This document shows, in pieces, positions 23,845 through 31,675 of a stretch of 64,000 nucleotides of DNA. The stretch comes from Actinoplanes sp. DH11 (GTDB lineage: Bacteria; Actinomycetota; Actinomycetes; Mycobacteriales; Micromonosporaceae). Where the stretch lies: NCBI RefSeq assembly GCF_020873875.1, contig NZ_JAHWGU010000033.1:1-64000 (forward strand), given 5' to 3'. How positions within the stretch are numbered: position 1 is the first letter of the stretch; each line of letters opens with the position of its first letter. Below the pieces are notes generated by a model. That model ran no database searches. It was not told the DNA's origin and worked only from the letters and a program-made list of their open reading frames with translations. The position numbers and the translations under genes were made by a program.

Positions 23845-24125
23845 CGGTCACTCCTCCACAGGTGCCTAAAAACATCGGCCGGGGTCCCGCCGGCCGGTGC
23901 GTCTCTCATGGTCCGGCTAGTCCCCGATGTCCGACATGGGCCGAACGGACGAACGTCCCCAGATAGATGGATGAAGCATGCCCGATTTTTGCGTGTTTTA
24001 TACGCCAGATAGTGTCTCGTTTAGTCCGATTATCACGGTTCGCTCGGCGCCGATCACGAAGAGTGTTCGCTTCGGGAGCGCTTCCATCGGATGAGATACG
24101 GGCGCTTCTGTCCTATTTCCGCAGG

Positions 24126-24965
24126 TCAGTTGCATCGCTCGAGAAGCTGCACCGCGCGCCACCGCGCGACAAGCTTCTCGTAGGCCTCGCTGGCTGACTC
24201 AGCGTCACCGCGAGAAAGTGCCGAAAGTCCGGCTGCCACCAGTCCGGGGGAATCGTCCTCGGCAAGCCTGTCCTCCGGAAGGAGGTTGACCAGGCCGCCG
24301 TAGTCGAGCTCCACCACCGACCGGGGATGGAACTCCTCGAGCCAGCGGGTGCCGTCCTCCACCGCCTCGGTGATCGGCGCGTCGCCCAGCGACTTGCGCA
24401 GCACCGAGACCGCGCGGTGCGCCCGGCGGCGGGCCTTGGAGATCTCGGTGCGGTAGCGCAGCGTCCGCCGGCGGGCGGTGAACGAGAACTCCCGCTCCTC
24501 CAGGTCCACGAAGGCGAACCAGCGCAACGGCACGCCCCACGTGGAGACCTGCTCGTGCACCCGGGGCACACCCTGCTCCAGAACCTTGGCGCCGCTGCGC
24601 CAGTCCTCCACGACCGCTTTCGCCTGCCCGGCCAGGATCGGCGGCACGAACGCGTCGGCCAGCACGGCAGGCACGCCGTCCCGGGCGTTCAGCGCCGCCT
24701 CCGCGACCCGCAGGCGCAGGTTCCACGGGCAGACCAGGATGGCGTTGTCCCACTCCAGCACGTACGCCTCGTCGGGCAGGTCGGGCAACCGGGTCCAGCC
24801 GGCACCCAGCGCCTCCAGGACGGCGGTGCGCTGACGGACCGGGCCCTCGATCGGACCGAGGTCCCGACCTTCCTTCGCGTAACGGCGCCAGTAGGACTGC
24901 CGGTCCCGGTCGAAGGCGGTCAGTGGCTCGTAGACCCGGAGGTACGACGCGAACAGTGACGGCAC
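24126..24965 (-). CDS. Conserved hypothetical protein
   Basis: A 279-residue soluble protein beginning MPSLFASYLRVYEPLTAFDRD. The middle has LEWDNAILVCPWNLRLRVAEAALNARDG and VPLRWFAFVDLEEREF, with a basic helical stretch (RRRAHRAVSVLRKSLG) and a C-terminal helical pair. It looks like a conserved actinobacterial protein whose function I do not know. Divergent from the valine dehydrogenase gene. Confidence 0.75.
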   Translation of the reverse strand: MPSLFASYLRVYEPLTAFDRDRQSYWRRYAKEGRDLGPIEGPVRQRTAVLEALGAGWTRLPDLPDEAYVLEWDNAILVCPWNLRLRVAEAALNARDGVPAVLADAFVPPILAGQAKAVVEDWRSGAKVLEQGVPRVHEQVSTWGVPLRWFAFVDLEEREFSFTARRRTLRYRTEISKARRRAHRAVSVLRKSLGDAPITEAVEDGTRWLEEFHPRSVVELDYGGLVNLLPEDRLAEDDSPGLVAAGLSALSRGDAESASEAYEKLVARWRAVQLLERCN

Positions 24966-25120
24966 GGCGCGATCCTTTCACGAATCCGGCCGGGTGGAAC
25001 TTCCCGCGCGGACGTAATCGGCGTCCAGTTGCCACCACTAGGCTCGCAGATGTCCGGCACACCCCCGCCGGAGGGCTCGGCCCCACAAAGGCCATCAGCA
25101 CAGATCAGGAGAGTAAAACG

Positions 25121-26185
25121 ATGGACGTGTTCGACACCGACGGGCACGAACAGGTCGTCTTCTGCCAGGACCGGGCGACCGGCCTGAAGGCGATCATCGG
25201 GATCTACTCGACGGCGCTCGGCCCGGCTCTGGGCGGCACCCGCTTCTACCCGTACGAGACCGAGGCGGACGCGCTCGCCGACGTGCTCAAGTTGTCCCGC
25301 GGGATGGCGTACAAGAACGCCATGGCCGGCCTGGACCTGGGCGGCGGCAAGGCGGTCATCTGGGGCGACCCGGCGCGGATCAAGTCCGAGGGCCTGCTCC
25401 GGGCGTACGGGCGGTTCGTCGAGTCGCTGCGCGGCCGCTACTACACCGCCTGCGACGTCGGCACCTACGTGCAGGACATGGACGTCATCGCCCGCGAGAC
25501 GAAGTACGTGACCGGCCGCAGCGTGGAGCACGGCGGCGCCGGCGACTCCTCGGTGCTCACCGCCTGGGGCGTCTTCCAGGGCATGCGCGCCGCCGCCGAG
25601 CACACCTGGGGCACCCCGTCGCTGCGTGGCCGCACGGTCGGCGTCGCGGGCCTGGGCAAGGTCGGCAAGTACCTCGCCGGTCACCTGCTCGAGGACGGCG
25701 CGACCGTGGTCGCCACCGACGTCAGCGAGGCCGCCCTCGAGTGGGCCCGGACCACTCACCCGGAGATCCAGCTCGTGCCGGACACCACGGCGCTGATCAC
25801 GTCCGACATCGACGTCTACGCGCCGTGCGCCCTCGGCGGGGCCCTGAACGACGACACCGTCCCTGTCCTGCGCGCCAAGGTGGTGGCCGGCGGCGCCAAC
25901 AACCAGCTTGCCCACGCCGGCGTCGGCAAGCTCCTGGAGGACCGCGGGATCCTCTACACCCCGGACTACGTGCTGAACGCCGGTGGCGTGATCCAGGTAG
26001 CCGACGAGATCCAGGGCTTCAACTTCGAGCGGGCCAAGCTGCGGGCCACCGGGATCTTCGAGACCACCCGGCGGATCCTCCACCTCGCCGGCGACGAGGG
26101 GGTGCCGCCCGCCGTCGCGGCCGACCGGCTCGCCGAACGACGCATGGCGGAGGTCGGCCGGCTGCGTTCGATCCACCTGAACTGA
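25121..26185 (+). CDS. vdh: Valine (Glu/Leu/Phe/Val family) dehydrogenase
   Basis: A 354-residue NAD-dependent amino acid dehydrogenase that oxidatively deaminates branched-chain amino acids. Substrate-domain motifs are LGGTRFYPY, MAYKNAMAGLDLGGGKAVI (catalytic Lys region) and YTACDVGT. The Rossmann motif is GVAGLGKVGKYLAGHL, and GGANNQLA lies in the NAD domain. The ATG at 25121 follows AGGAGAG. In actinomycetes such enzymes feed branched acyl-CoA precursors. Valine as main substrate is inferred from overall resemblance. Confidence 0.85.
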   Translation: MDVFDTDGHEQVVFCQDRATGLKAIIGIYSTALGPALGGTRFYPYETEADALADVLKLSRGMAYKNAMAGLDLGGGKAVIWGDPARIKSEGLLRAYGRFVESLRGRYYTACDVGTYVQDMDVIARETKYVTGRSVEHGGAGDSSVLTAWGVFQGMRAAAEHTWGTPSLRGRTVGVAGLGKVGKYLAGHLLEDGATVVATDVSEAALEWARTTHPEIQLVPDTTALITSDIDVYAPCALGGALNDDTVPVLRAKVVAGGANNQLAHAGVGKLLEDRGILYTPDYVLNAGGVIQVADEIQGFNFERAKLRATGIFETTRRILHLAGDEGVPPAVAADRLAERRMAEVGRLRSIHLN

Positions 26186-26366
26186 GCCGGTTCAGTGACT
26201 GCCGCGCGCCTGCGAAAAGGTCAAACCGCGACGCGCGGCAGTGTCACACGCAACCCGAGGTGCCGAAGGCGGCATCGTCCATGTACCGTAAGACCCACGA
26301 GAGATGCCTGACGTCATCGGGGCCCGCCTTCGGGCTGCCCCGAATTCTGTGCGAGGGGGTCGAGCC

Positions 26367-26582
26367 ATGGGGCGCGGCCGTGCTAAGGCCAAGCAGACGA
26401 AGGTGGCCCGGGAGTTGAAGTACCACTCCCCGAACACCGACCTCACCGCCTTGCAGCGCGAACTGGCGAGTGCCGGTAAGTCGAATCATCACTTCGACGA
26501 CGACAACGACGAGTTCGTCGATGATGATGAGGACGACGACGCGGATGACGACCGGGATACCTGGTCGCCGACAAGGCGCTGA
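26367..26582 (+). CDS. DUF3073 family protein
   Basis: A 71-residue actinobacterial protein: a basic start MGRGRAKAKQTKVARELKY, the conserved SPNTDLTALQRELA, and a strongly acidic Asp-rich tail. GAGGGGGT precedes the ATG at 26367. Function unknown; the basic/acidic halves suggest a nucleic-acid or ribosome-associated role, which is a guess. Two hairpins follow. Confidence 0.9.
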   Translation: MGRGRAKAKQTKVARELKYHSPNTDLTALQRELASAGKSNHHFDDDNDEFVDDDEDDDADDDRDTWSPTRR

Positions 26583-26598
26583 CCCGCGGTAGCACAGG

Positions 26599-26619
26599 GC
26601 ACACGGCTGAGCCGTGTGC
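26599..26619 (+). terminator. Hairpin after the DUF3073 gene
   Basis: GCACACGGCT (26599-26608) and AGCCGTGTGC (26610-26619) form a near-palindromic hairpin 17 bp after the stop codon. No T-run follows. The stronger stem at 26656 probably completes termination. Confidence 0.5.
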
Positions 26620-26655
26620 TCGGGTGAGTGGCGGTCACACTTCCTACGGTTGTAC

Positions 26656-26691
26656 TTGAAGCCCACGCGGGTCACCCCGCGTGGGCTTCAA
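26656..26691. terminator. Bidirectional terminator between DUF3073 and the RiPP precursor gene
   Basis: A perfect 16-bp stem, TTGAAGCCCACGCGGG (26656-26671) with CCCGCGTGGGCTTCAA (26676-26691), with a TCAC loop. It lies between two converging genes and can end both. Confidence 0.85.
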
Positions 26692-26705
26692 ACCGGGCTG
26701 GGGCC

Positions 26706-26933
26706 TCAGCGAGGCCGGTTGTTCCAGTTGTAGAACGTGGGAATGTTTTCGAAGTGGTTCCAGGCGCACACCGCCGAGCCGTCATCCTGTGATGCCTGCT
26801 CATCGCGTTTCTGCCGCGCCGCTTCGGCCTCCGCTATGAGCGCGCTCAGCCCGGCTCGGGTGTCGTGCACCCGCGCCGTCACCGGATCCGTCTCCACGTC
26901 GTCAGACAGCCGTGGCCTCGTGATCTCGGGCAT
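26706..26933 (-). CDS. amcA: RiPP precursor peptide, AmcA-like (multiple-cyclophane type)
   Basis: A 75-residue peptide. Residues 1-50 form a charged, helical leader (LSALIAEAEAARQKRDE). The last 20 residues are a dense aromatic/Asn core, AWNHFENIPTFYNWNN (57-72). Three-residue units with an aromatic first and Asn third residue are F61-E-N63, F67-Y-N69 and W70-N-N72, plus W58-N-H60. Such units are crosslinked by radical SAM cyclophane synthases in triceptide-type RiPPs. GGAGGGAG lies nine bases before the ATG, which is inside the last 32 bp of the maturase gene. Precursor identity rests on this core and context; the product is unknown. Confidence 0.8.
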   Translation of the reverse strand: MPEITRPRLSDDVETDPVTARVHDTRAGLSALIAEAEAARQKRDEQASQDDGSAVCAWNHFENIPTFYNWNNRPR

Positions 26934-28026
26934 GGTCCAGCACTCCCTCCAGTAGGCGAATCTTGCTGTTCCGGCAGTGGTCGGTCTCGGTGACGTCGAA
27001 CCTGCCGTGCTCGAAGTACCGGTTGGCCGCGTGCGCGCCGCCGCAGAAGCCGAAATAGGGACAGCTGCTCCGGCATGCCTCGACGCCGCGCAGGAACTCG
27101 CCTATCCAGGGTGTCCCGGCCGCACCGGCCAGGATCTCCGGCAGCGGGGTGTGCAGCACGTTGCCGCTGGCGAAGTCGCCGTAGCGCGGATCCGAGAAGC
27201 CGGCCAGCTCGGGCGAGAGCAGCACCACGGAGCCGTCGTAGGCCACCGTGGGTATCGGATCCAGCTGCCGGGGCAGCAGCGCGTCGGCCGTGCCGTCCAG
27301 GACCGCTGACGCGTACCTCAGCGACCACTCCACCTCGCGCAGATGGATGCTCGGCGCCCGCCGCCAGGCGCCGAGCAGCTCGGCCCAGAAGGCGCTCACC
27401 GCCGCCGGGTCGTGCCGGTTGCGCCGGGTGTTGACGCCTTCCTGCTCCTCGACGTTTATCCCGAGCACCTCGCAGCCCAGGTCGAGAAAGAAGTCGTAGA
27501 GCTCGGTCGCCACGCCCGGCCGTGGATCGCTCACCACGCAGAGCGCCGAGAAGGGCAGCTCGTGCCGGCGTAGCGCTTCGATGCCCCGGAGGATCAGGTC
27601 GTAAGCCGGCCGGTCCCGCCGGTCCACCCGGTCGCCGTTGTGCTCCCGCGGCCCGTCCACGCTCACGCTGACCCGCACGTCGTGCTGGGCGAAGAACTCG
27701 CACCAGGCGTCGTCGATGAGCGTCGCGTTGGTCTGCACGTGGTGCTCGACGGACGCGCCGAACGGCGCGAAGAGCGCGGCCAGGTGCTCCCGGCCCGCGG
27801 CGAGCGGCTCACCGCCGTGCCACACCACGGAGAACCGGCGGGTACGGGCGAACTCCGCGACCTGCTCGGCGACCCGCTCCGCCACCGCGACCGGCATCTT
27901 CAGGTTGTCGCGCCGGAACGGCAGGTAACAGTAGCCGCACGCGAGATTGCACAGCGTGGTGGGCTGCATCACGACGTAGCCGGGAACCGCGGAGACACCG
28001 CGCATCCCACTCCACGTATCGGTCAT
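26902..28026 (-). CDS. amcB: Radical SAM/SPASM peptide maturase, AmcB-like
   Basis: A 374-residue enzyme. The radical SAM cluster motif CNLACGYC places Cys at 26, 30 and 33, with HGGEPL and SVSVDGP following. The C-terminal SPASM region has C318, C322, C328 and C351 (ACRSSCPYFGFCGGAHA and TDHCRNSK), matching auxiliary Fe-S cluster ligands. The family expectation is C-C crosslinking between aromatic side chains and Asn beta-carbons. Its stop lies 32 bp inside the precursor gene that follows. The ATG at 28026 was chosen; an ATG seven codons later is possible. No transporter or protease gene accompanies it, and 28027-28231 upstream shows no gene. Confidence 0.85.
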   Translation of the reverse strand: MTDTWSGMRGVSAVPGYVVMQPTTLCNLACGYCYLPFRRDNLKMPVAVAERVAEQVAEFARTRRFSVVWHGGEPLAAGREHLAALFAPFGASVEHHVQTNATLIDDAWCEFFAQHDVRVSVSVDGPREHNGDRVDRRDRPAYDLILRGIEALRRHELPFSALCVVSDPRPGVATELYDFFLDLGCEVLGINVEEQEGVNTRRNRHDPAAVSAFWAELLGAWRRAPSIHLREVEWSLRYASAVLDGTADALLPRQLDPIPTVAYDGSVVLLSPELAGFSDPRYGDFASGNVLHTPLPEILAGAAGTPWIGEFLRGVEACRSSCPYFGFCGGAHAANRYFEHGRFDVTETDHCRNSKIRLLEGVLDHARDHEATAV

Positions 28027-28231
28027 GTCCCGCCACACTCCCGTTCGCCTCGAGCCGGTGGCCCCGAGCGGCGCCGGCCGCACGGGTCAGATTAGGTGCA
28101 CCGGTCCACTCATAAAAACGAAAGATCCGCATGTGCCGGACATCGACACACACGGATCATTTCACGTTCGGTCCGACGCGAACCAGCTTCAACTTCTCCT
28201 CGTGCGCCGGCCCGAGTGGCCGCGGAACGGG

Positions 28232-29383
28232 TCAGCCCCGCGTGTACGACCCCATCATCTGCACCTCGCCGGTGCCCTCCAGGACCTCGCCGACCTGCCA
28301 CGCCTCGACGCCACGGCCGGTCAGGTAGGCCATCGCACGGTCCGCGTCGTCGGCCGAGACGACCGCGAACATGCCGACGCCCATGTTGAACGTGGCCTCC
28401 ATCTCGGAGTCCTCGATGCGGCCCTTCGCCTGGATCAGGTCGAAGATCGGCTGCGGGCGCCAGGTGGACCGGTCGACCACGGCGTCCAGGTTGCTCGGCA
28501 ACACCCGGTTCAGGTTGCCGGGGATGCCGCCACCGGTCACGTGCGAGAACGCGCGGACGTCGGTCTCCTCGATCAGGCCGAGGCAGTCCTTGGCGTAGAT
28601 CTTGGTGGGGGTGAGCAGTTCCTCACCCAGGGTGCGCTGGGTGCCGAAGTCGTCGACCACGGTGTCCAGGCGCATCCGGCCGGCACCGAGCAGCACGTGC
28701 CGCACCAGCGAGTAGCCGTTGGAGTGCAGGCCGGACGAGCGCATCGCGATCACCGCGTCGCCGATCTCCACCCGCTCCTTGCCGAGGATCTCGCTCTCCT
28801 CGACCACGCCGACACCGGTGGCGGAGACGTCGTACTCGTCCGGGCGCAGGACACCCGGGTGCTCGGCGGTCTCACCACCGAGCAGGGCGCAACCCGCGTA
28901 CCGGCAGCCGTCGGCGATGCCGGCGCCGATCTCGGCGACCTTGTCCGGCACGACCTCGCCGCAGGCGATGTAGTCGAGCAGGAACAGCGGCTCGGCACCA
29001 CAGGCCACCAGGTCGTCGACGACCATGGCGACCAGGTCGATGCCGATCGTGTCGTGGATGTCGAGCTGCTGCGCGATCACCAGCTTGGTGCCGACACCGT
29101 CGGTCGAGGAGGCCAGGACGGGGCTCTTGTACTTCGCGGTGTTCAGCTTGAACAGACCGGAGAAACCGCCGAGGTCGCCCATCACCTCGGGACGGGTGGT
29201 CTTCTTCACCTTCGACTTGAGCAGCTCGACCGCCCGGTCACCGGCGTGGATCGAGACACCCGCGTCCGCGTACGTCGCCGAGCGCTTGCGGGCGCCGCGG
29301 CCGCCACCGGCCGTCCACAGCTGGCGGTCCGCGCCTTCGCTGCCGTTCGATCCGGCACTGCTGCGCTCGGACACGTGCGTCAC
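28232..29383 (-). CDS. purM: Phosphoribosylformylglycinamidine cyclo-ligase (AIR synthetase)
   Basis: A 383-residue enzyme for step five of purine synthesis, closing FGAM to AIR with ATP. Characteristic stretches are STDGVGTKLVIA, DLVACGAEPLFLLDYIACG, LLGGETAEHPG, RSSGLHSNGYSLVR and HVTGGGIPGNLNR. It carries a 35-residue non-conserved N-terminal extension. The GTG start has AGGGGAGAACC before it. It follows purF on the same strand after 39 bp, so purF-purM form an operon. Confidence 0.95.
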   Translation of the reverse strand: MTHVSERSSAGSNGSEGADRQLWTAGGGRGARKRSATYADAGVSIHAGDRAVELLKSKVKKTTRPEVMGDLGGFSGLFKLNTAKYKSPVLASSTDGVGTKLVIAQQLDIHDTIGIDLVAMVVDDLVACGAEPLFLLDYIACGEVVPDKVAEIGAGIADGCRYAGCALLGGETAEHPGVLRPDEYDVSATGVGVVEESEILGKERVEIGDAVIAMRSSGLHSNGYSLVRHVLLGAGRMRLDTVVDDFGTQRTLGEELLTPTKIYAKDCLGLIEETDVRAFSHVTGGGIPGNLNRVLPSNLDAVVDRSTWRPQPIFDLIQAKGRIEDSEMEATFNMGVGMFAVVSADDADRAMAYLTGRGVEAWQVGEVLEGTGEVQMMGSYTRG

Positions 29384-29422
29384 GGTTCTCCCCTTAGCGG
29401 TTCTGTCTGTGTATCTGAAAAG

Positions 29423-31033
29423 TCACGGGTGGTGCAGGGCGCCGGCGCCGCCGGGGCTCGCGACGAGCTGCACCGGCGTGGACCGGTCGTCGTCACCGTA
29501 CTCACGGGCCTCGTAGTCCGACTCGAGGTCCGACACCGCCGCGTCGGTCGTCGCCGCGGAGGCGCCGGGCATGGAGGCGCGCTTGCCGACGCCCTCCAGC
29601 ACGTGCTTGCCGATCAGGTCCCCGGCCGGGAGCTCGATCGGGTACTGCCCATCGAAGCACGCCATGCAGAGCCTTGTCTTCGGCTGCTCAGTCGCCTGGA
29701 CCAGGCCGTCCAGGGACACGTAGCCCAGGCTGTCAGCGCCGATCGAGCGACGGATGCCGTCGATCTCCAGACCGTTCGCGATCAGCTCGGCGCGGGTCGC
29801 GAAGTCGATGCCGTAGAAGCACGGCCACTTCACCGGCGGCGACGAGATGCGGACGTGCACCTCGAGCGCACCGGCCTCGCGCAGCATCCGGATCTGCGCG
29901 CGCTGCGTGTTCCCCCGGACGATCGAGTCGTCGACCACCACGATGCGCTTGCCGCGGACGACCTCGCGCAGCGGGTTCAGCTTGAGCCGGATGCCGAGCT
30001 GCCGGATCGTCTGGGACGGCTGGATGAAGGTGCGGCCGACGTAGGCGTTCTTCATGAAGCCGGCGCTGTAGGGAATGCCGGAGGCCTCGGCGTAACCGAT
30101 CGCGGCCGGGATGCCGGACTCCGGCACACCGATCACCAGGTCGGCCTCGACGGGGTGCTCCTTGGCCAGCTTGCGGCCCACCTCGACGCGCGCCGCGTAG
30201 ACGTTGCGGCCGGAGATCGTGGTGTCCGGGCGGGCGAGGTAGACGTACTCGAAGAGGCAGCCCTTGGGCTCCGGCGCGGCGAACCGGGTGGAGCGCAGGC
30301 CGTGCTCGTCGATCGCGATGATCTCGCCGGGCTCGACCTCACGGACGAAACTGGCGCCGGTGATGTCCAGGGCGGCGGTCTCGCTGGCGACCACCCAGCC
30401 CCGCTCCATCCGGCCGAGGACCAGGGGGCGGACACCCTGGGGGTCGCGGGCCGCGTACAGCGTGTGCTCGTCCATGAAGACGAAGCTGAAGGCGCCGCGC
30501 AGGGTCGGCAGCAGCTCCATGGCCGCGGCCTCGACCGAGAGGTCCGGGCGACCGGCGAGCAGCGTGGTGACGAGCGCGGTGTCGGACGTGGAGTCACCGA
30601 CCTCGAGACCGCGGTCGGCGACCTCCTTGGCGAGCTCCGCCGTGTTCACCAGGTTGCCGTTGTGCGCCAGCGCGATGGTCGTGCCGGCCGGGGTCGCCCG
30701 GATGGTGGGCTGCGCGTTCTCCCAGTTGGAGCCGCCGGTCGTGGAGTAGCGCGCGTGGCCGATCGCGAGGTGGCCGCGCAGGCTCGCCAGGGTCGGCTCG
30801 TCGAAGACCTGGGAGACCAGGCCGATGTCCTTGTAGACCACCACGCCGGAGCCATCGCTCACGGCAATGCCTGCCGCTTCCTGACCTCGGTGCTGCAAGG
30901 CGTAAAGCCCGAAGTACGTGAGTTTGGCGACCTCTTCCTCGGGGGCCCAGACGCCGAAGACGCCGCAGGCATCCTGGGGGCCACGCTCCTGGGGGTCGAG
31001 ATCGTCGGTCAGTAGGCCGTCGCCTCGGGGCAC
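29423..31033 (-). CDS. purF: Amidophosphoribosyltransferase
   Basis: A 536-residue enzyme catalysing the first committed purine step, PRPP plus glutamine to phosphoribosylamine. A short propeptide precedes the N-terminal nucleophile in DACGVFG, followed by LQHRGQEAAGIA and HNGNLVN of the glutaminase domain. The PRPP motif VVVDDSIVRGNT is in the second half, and Cys residues in CFYGIDFAT and CMACFDGQYP suit the [4Fe-4S] type. GTG start with GAGGGAG upstream. Confidence 0.96.
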   Translation of the reverse strand: MPRGDGLLTDDLDPQERGPQDACGVFGVWAPEEEVAKLTYFGLYALQHRGQEAAGIAVSDGSGVVVYKDIGLVSQVFDEPTLASLRGHLAIGHARYSTTGGSNWENAQPTIRATPAGTTIALAHNGNLVNTAELAKEVADRGLEVGDSTSDTALVTTLLAGRPDLSVEAAAMELLPTLRGAFSFVFMDEHTLYAARDPQGVRPLVLGRMERGWVVASETAALDITGASFVREVEPGEIIAIDEHGLRSTRFAAPEPKGCLFEYVYLARPDTTISGRNVYAARVEVGRKLAKEHPVEADLVIGVPESGIPAAIGYAEASGIPYSAGFMKNAYVGRTFIQPSQTIRQLGIRLKLNPLREVVRGKRIVVVDDSIVRGNTQRAQIRMLREAGALEVHVRISSPPVKWPCFYGIDFATRAELIANGLEIDGIRRSIGADSLGYVSLDGLVQATEQPKTRLCMACFDGQYPIELPAGDLIGKHVLEGVGKRASMPGASAATTDAAVSDLESDYEAREYGDDDRSTPVQLVASPGGAGALHHP

Positions 31034-31163
31034 CTGCTTGCTCCCTCGTTCGGATCTGCTTGAAACGCTCGAAGCGCTGATCTGCTCGAACTAGCTGGTC
31101 CGCTCCGATCGCCCAGTGTACGCGAGGACAAGGGCAGCGACCCCTGGCTCATGACCAGGCTCA

Positions 31164-31523
31164 TCACTCGGTGAGTGGCAGGAATTCGGAGAGATCGGTA
31201 CGGATGCCGCTCGCCCGCAGACGCCCGTCGTGCGCCGCGTCCGCCCAGCTCAGGCGCCCAGCGGCCAGCAGCAGGAAAGTCGTCGGATCCGTTTCGACCA
31301 CATTGGGTGGTGTGCCACGGGTATGCCGCGGACCGGCCACACACTGAATCGCACCGAAAGGTGGAATCCGGACCTCCACCGATCGGCCAGGGGCTCGTCG
31401 GGACAACTCGGCCAGCAGCGCCCGGACGGCGTCACGCAGCACCGGGCGCTCAGGTTCGGCGCCTCGGTCCAGCGCGTCCAGGGCCTGGTTCACCGATTCG
31501 GATTTACTGTGCGCAGAGGACAC
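31164..31523 (-). CDS. Sterol carrier family protein
   Basis: A 119-residue protein with the MDMPI/SCP-like C-terminal motif IQCVAGPRHTRGTPPNVVETDPTTFLLLAAGRLSWADA. This group is widespread beside purF in actinobacteria. The fold binds a hydrophobic ligand; no enzymatic function is known. GTG at 31523 was chosen without a clear ribosome site. Divergent from the large membrane protein gene at 31676. Confidence 0.75.
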   Translation of the reverse strand: MSSAHSKSESVNQALDALDRGAEPERPVLRDAVRALLAELSRRAPGRSVEVRIPPFGAIQCVAGPRHTRGTPPNVVETDPTTFLLLAAGRLSWADAAHDGRLRASGIRTDLSEFLPLTE

Positions 31524-31675
31524 GTCGGGACGATACGACTCTGTCTGTAGACAACGGCACACCGCCCTGGGTCGCGAAAGTGACATGCGACAAGGCATAG
31601 TGGCCGACGGTGTTGAAGTCGCGGGATCTTCCGGCCACCGAAGCCGGGGACCGCGCGACCCGGAAGGTGGTGGAC

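Noticed and set aside
28084..28231. A further RiPP precursor or exporter upstream of amcB
   Set aside because: Frames are short, lack ribosome sites and contain no repeated aromatic/Asn motif. Only a relatively AT-rich promoter-like stretch is present.
28025..31015. A roughly 1000-codon open frame on the plus strand
   Set aside because: It is antisense to purM and purF, both clearly recognisable. The translation is Gln/Arg/His/Gly-rich with no domain, as expected for the complementary strand of GC-rich genes.
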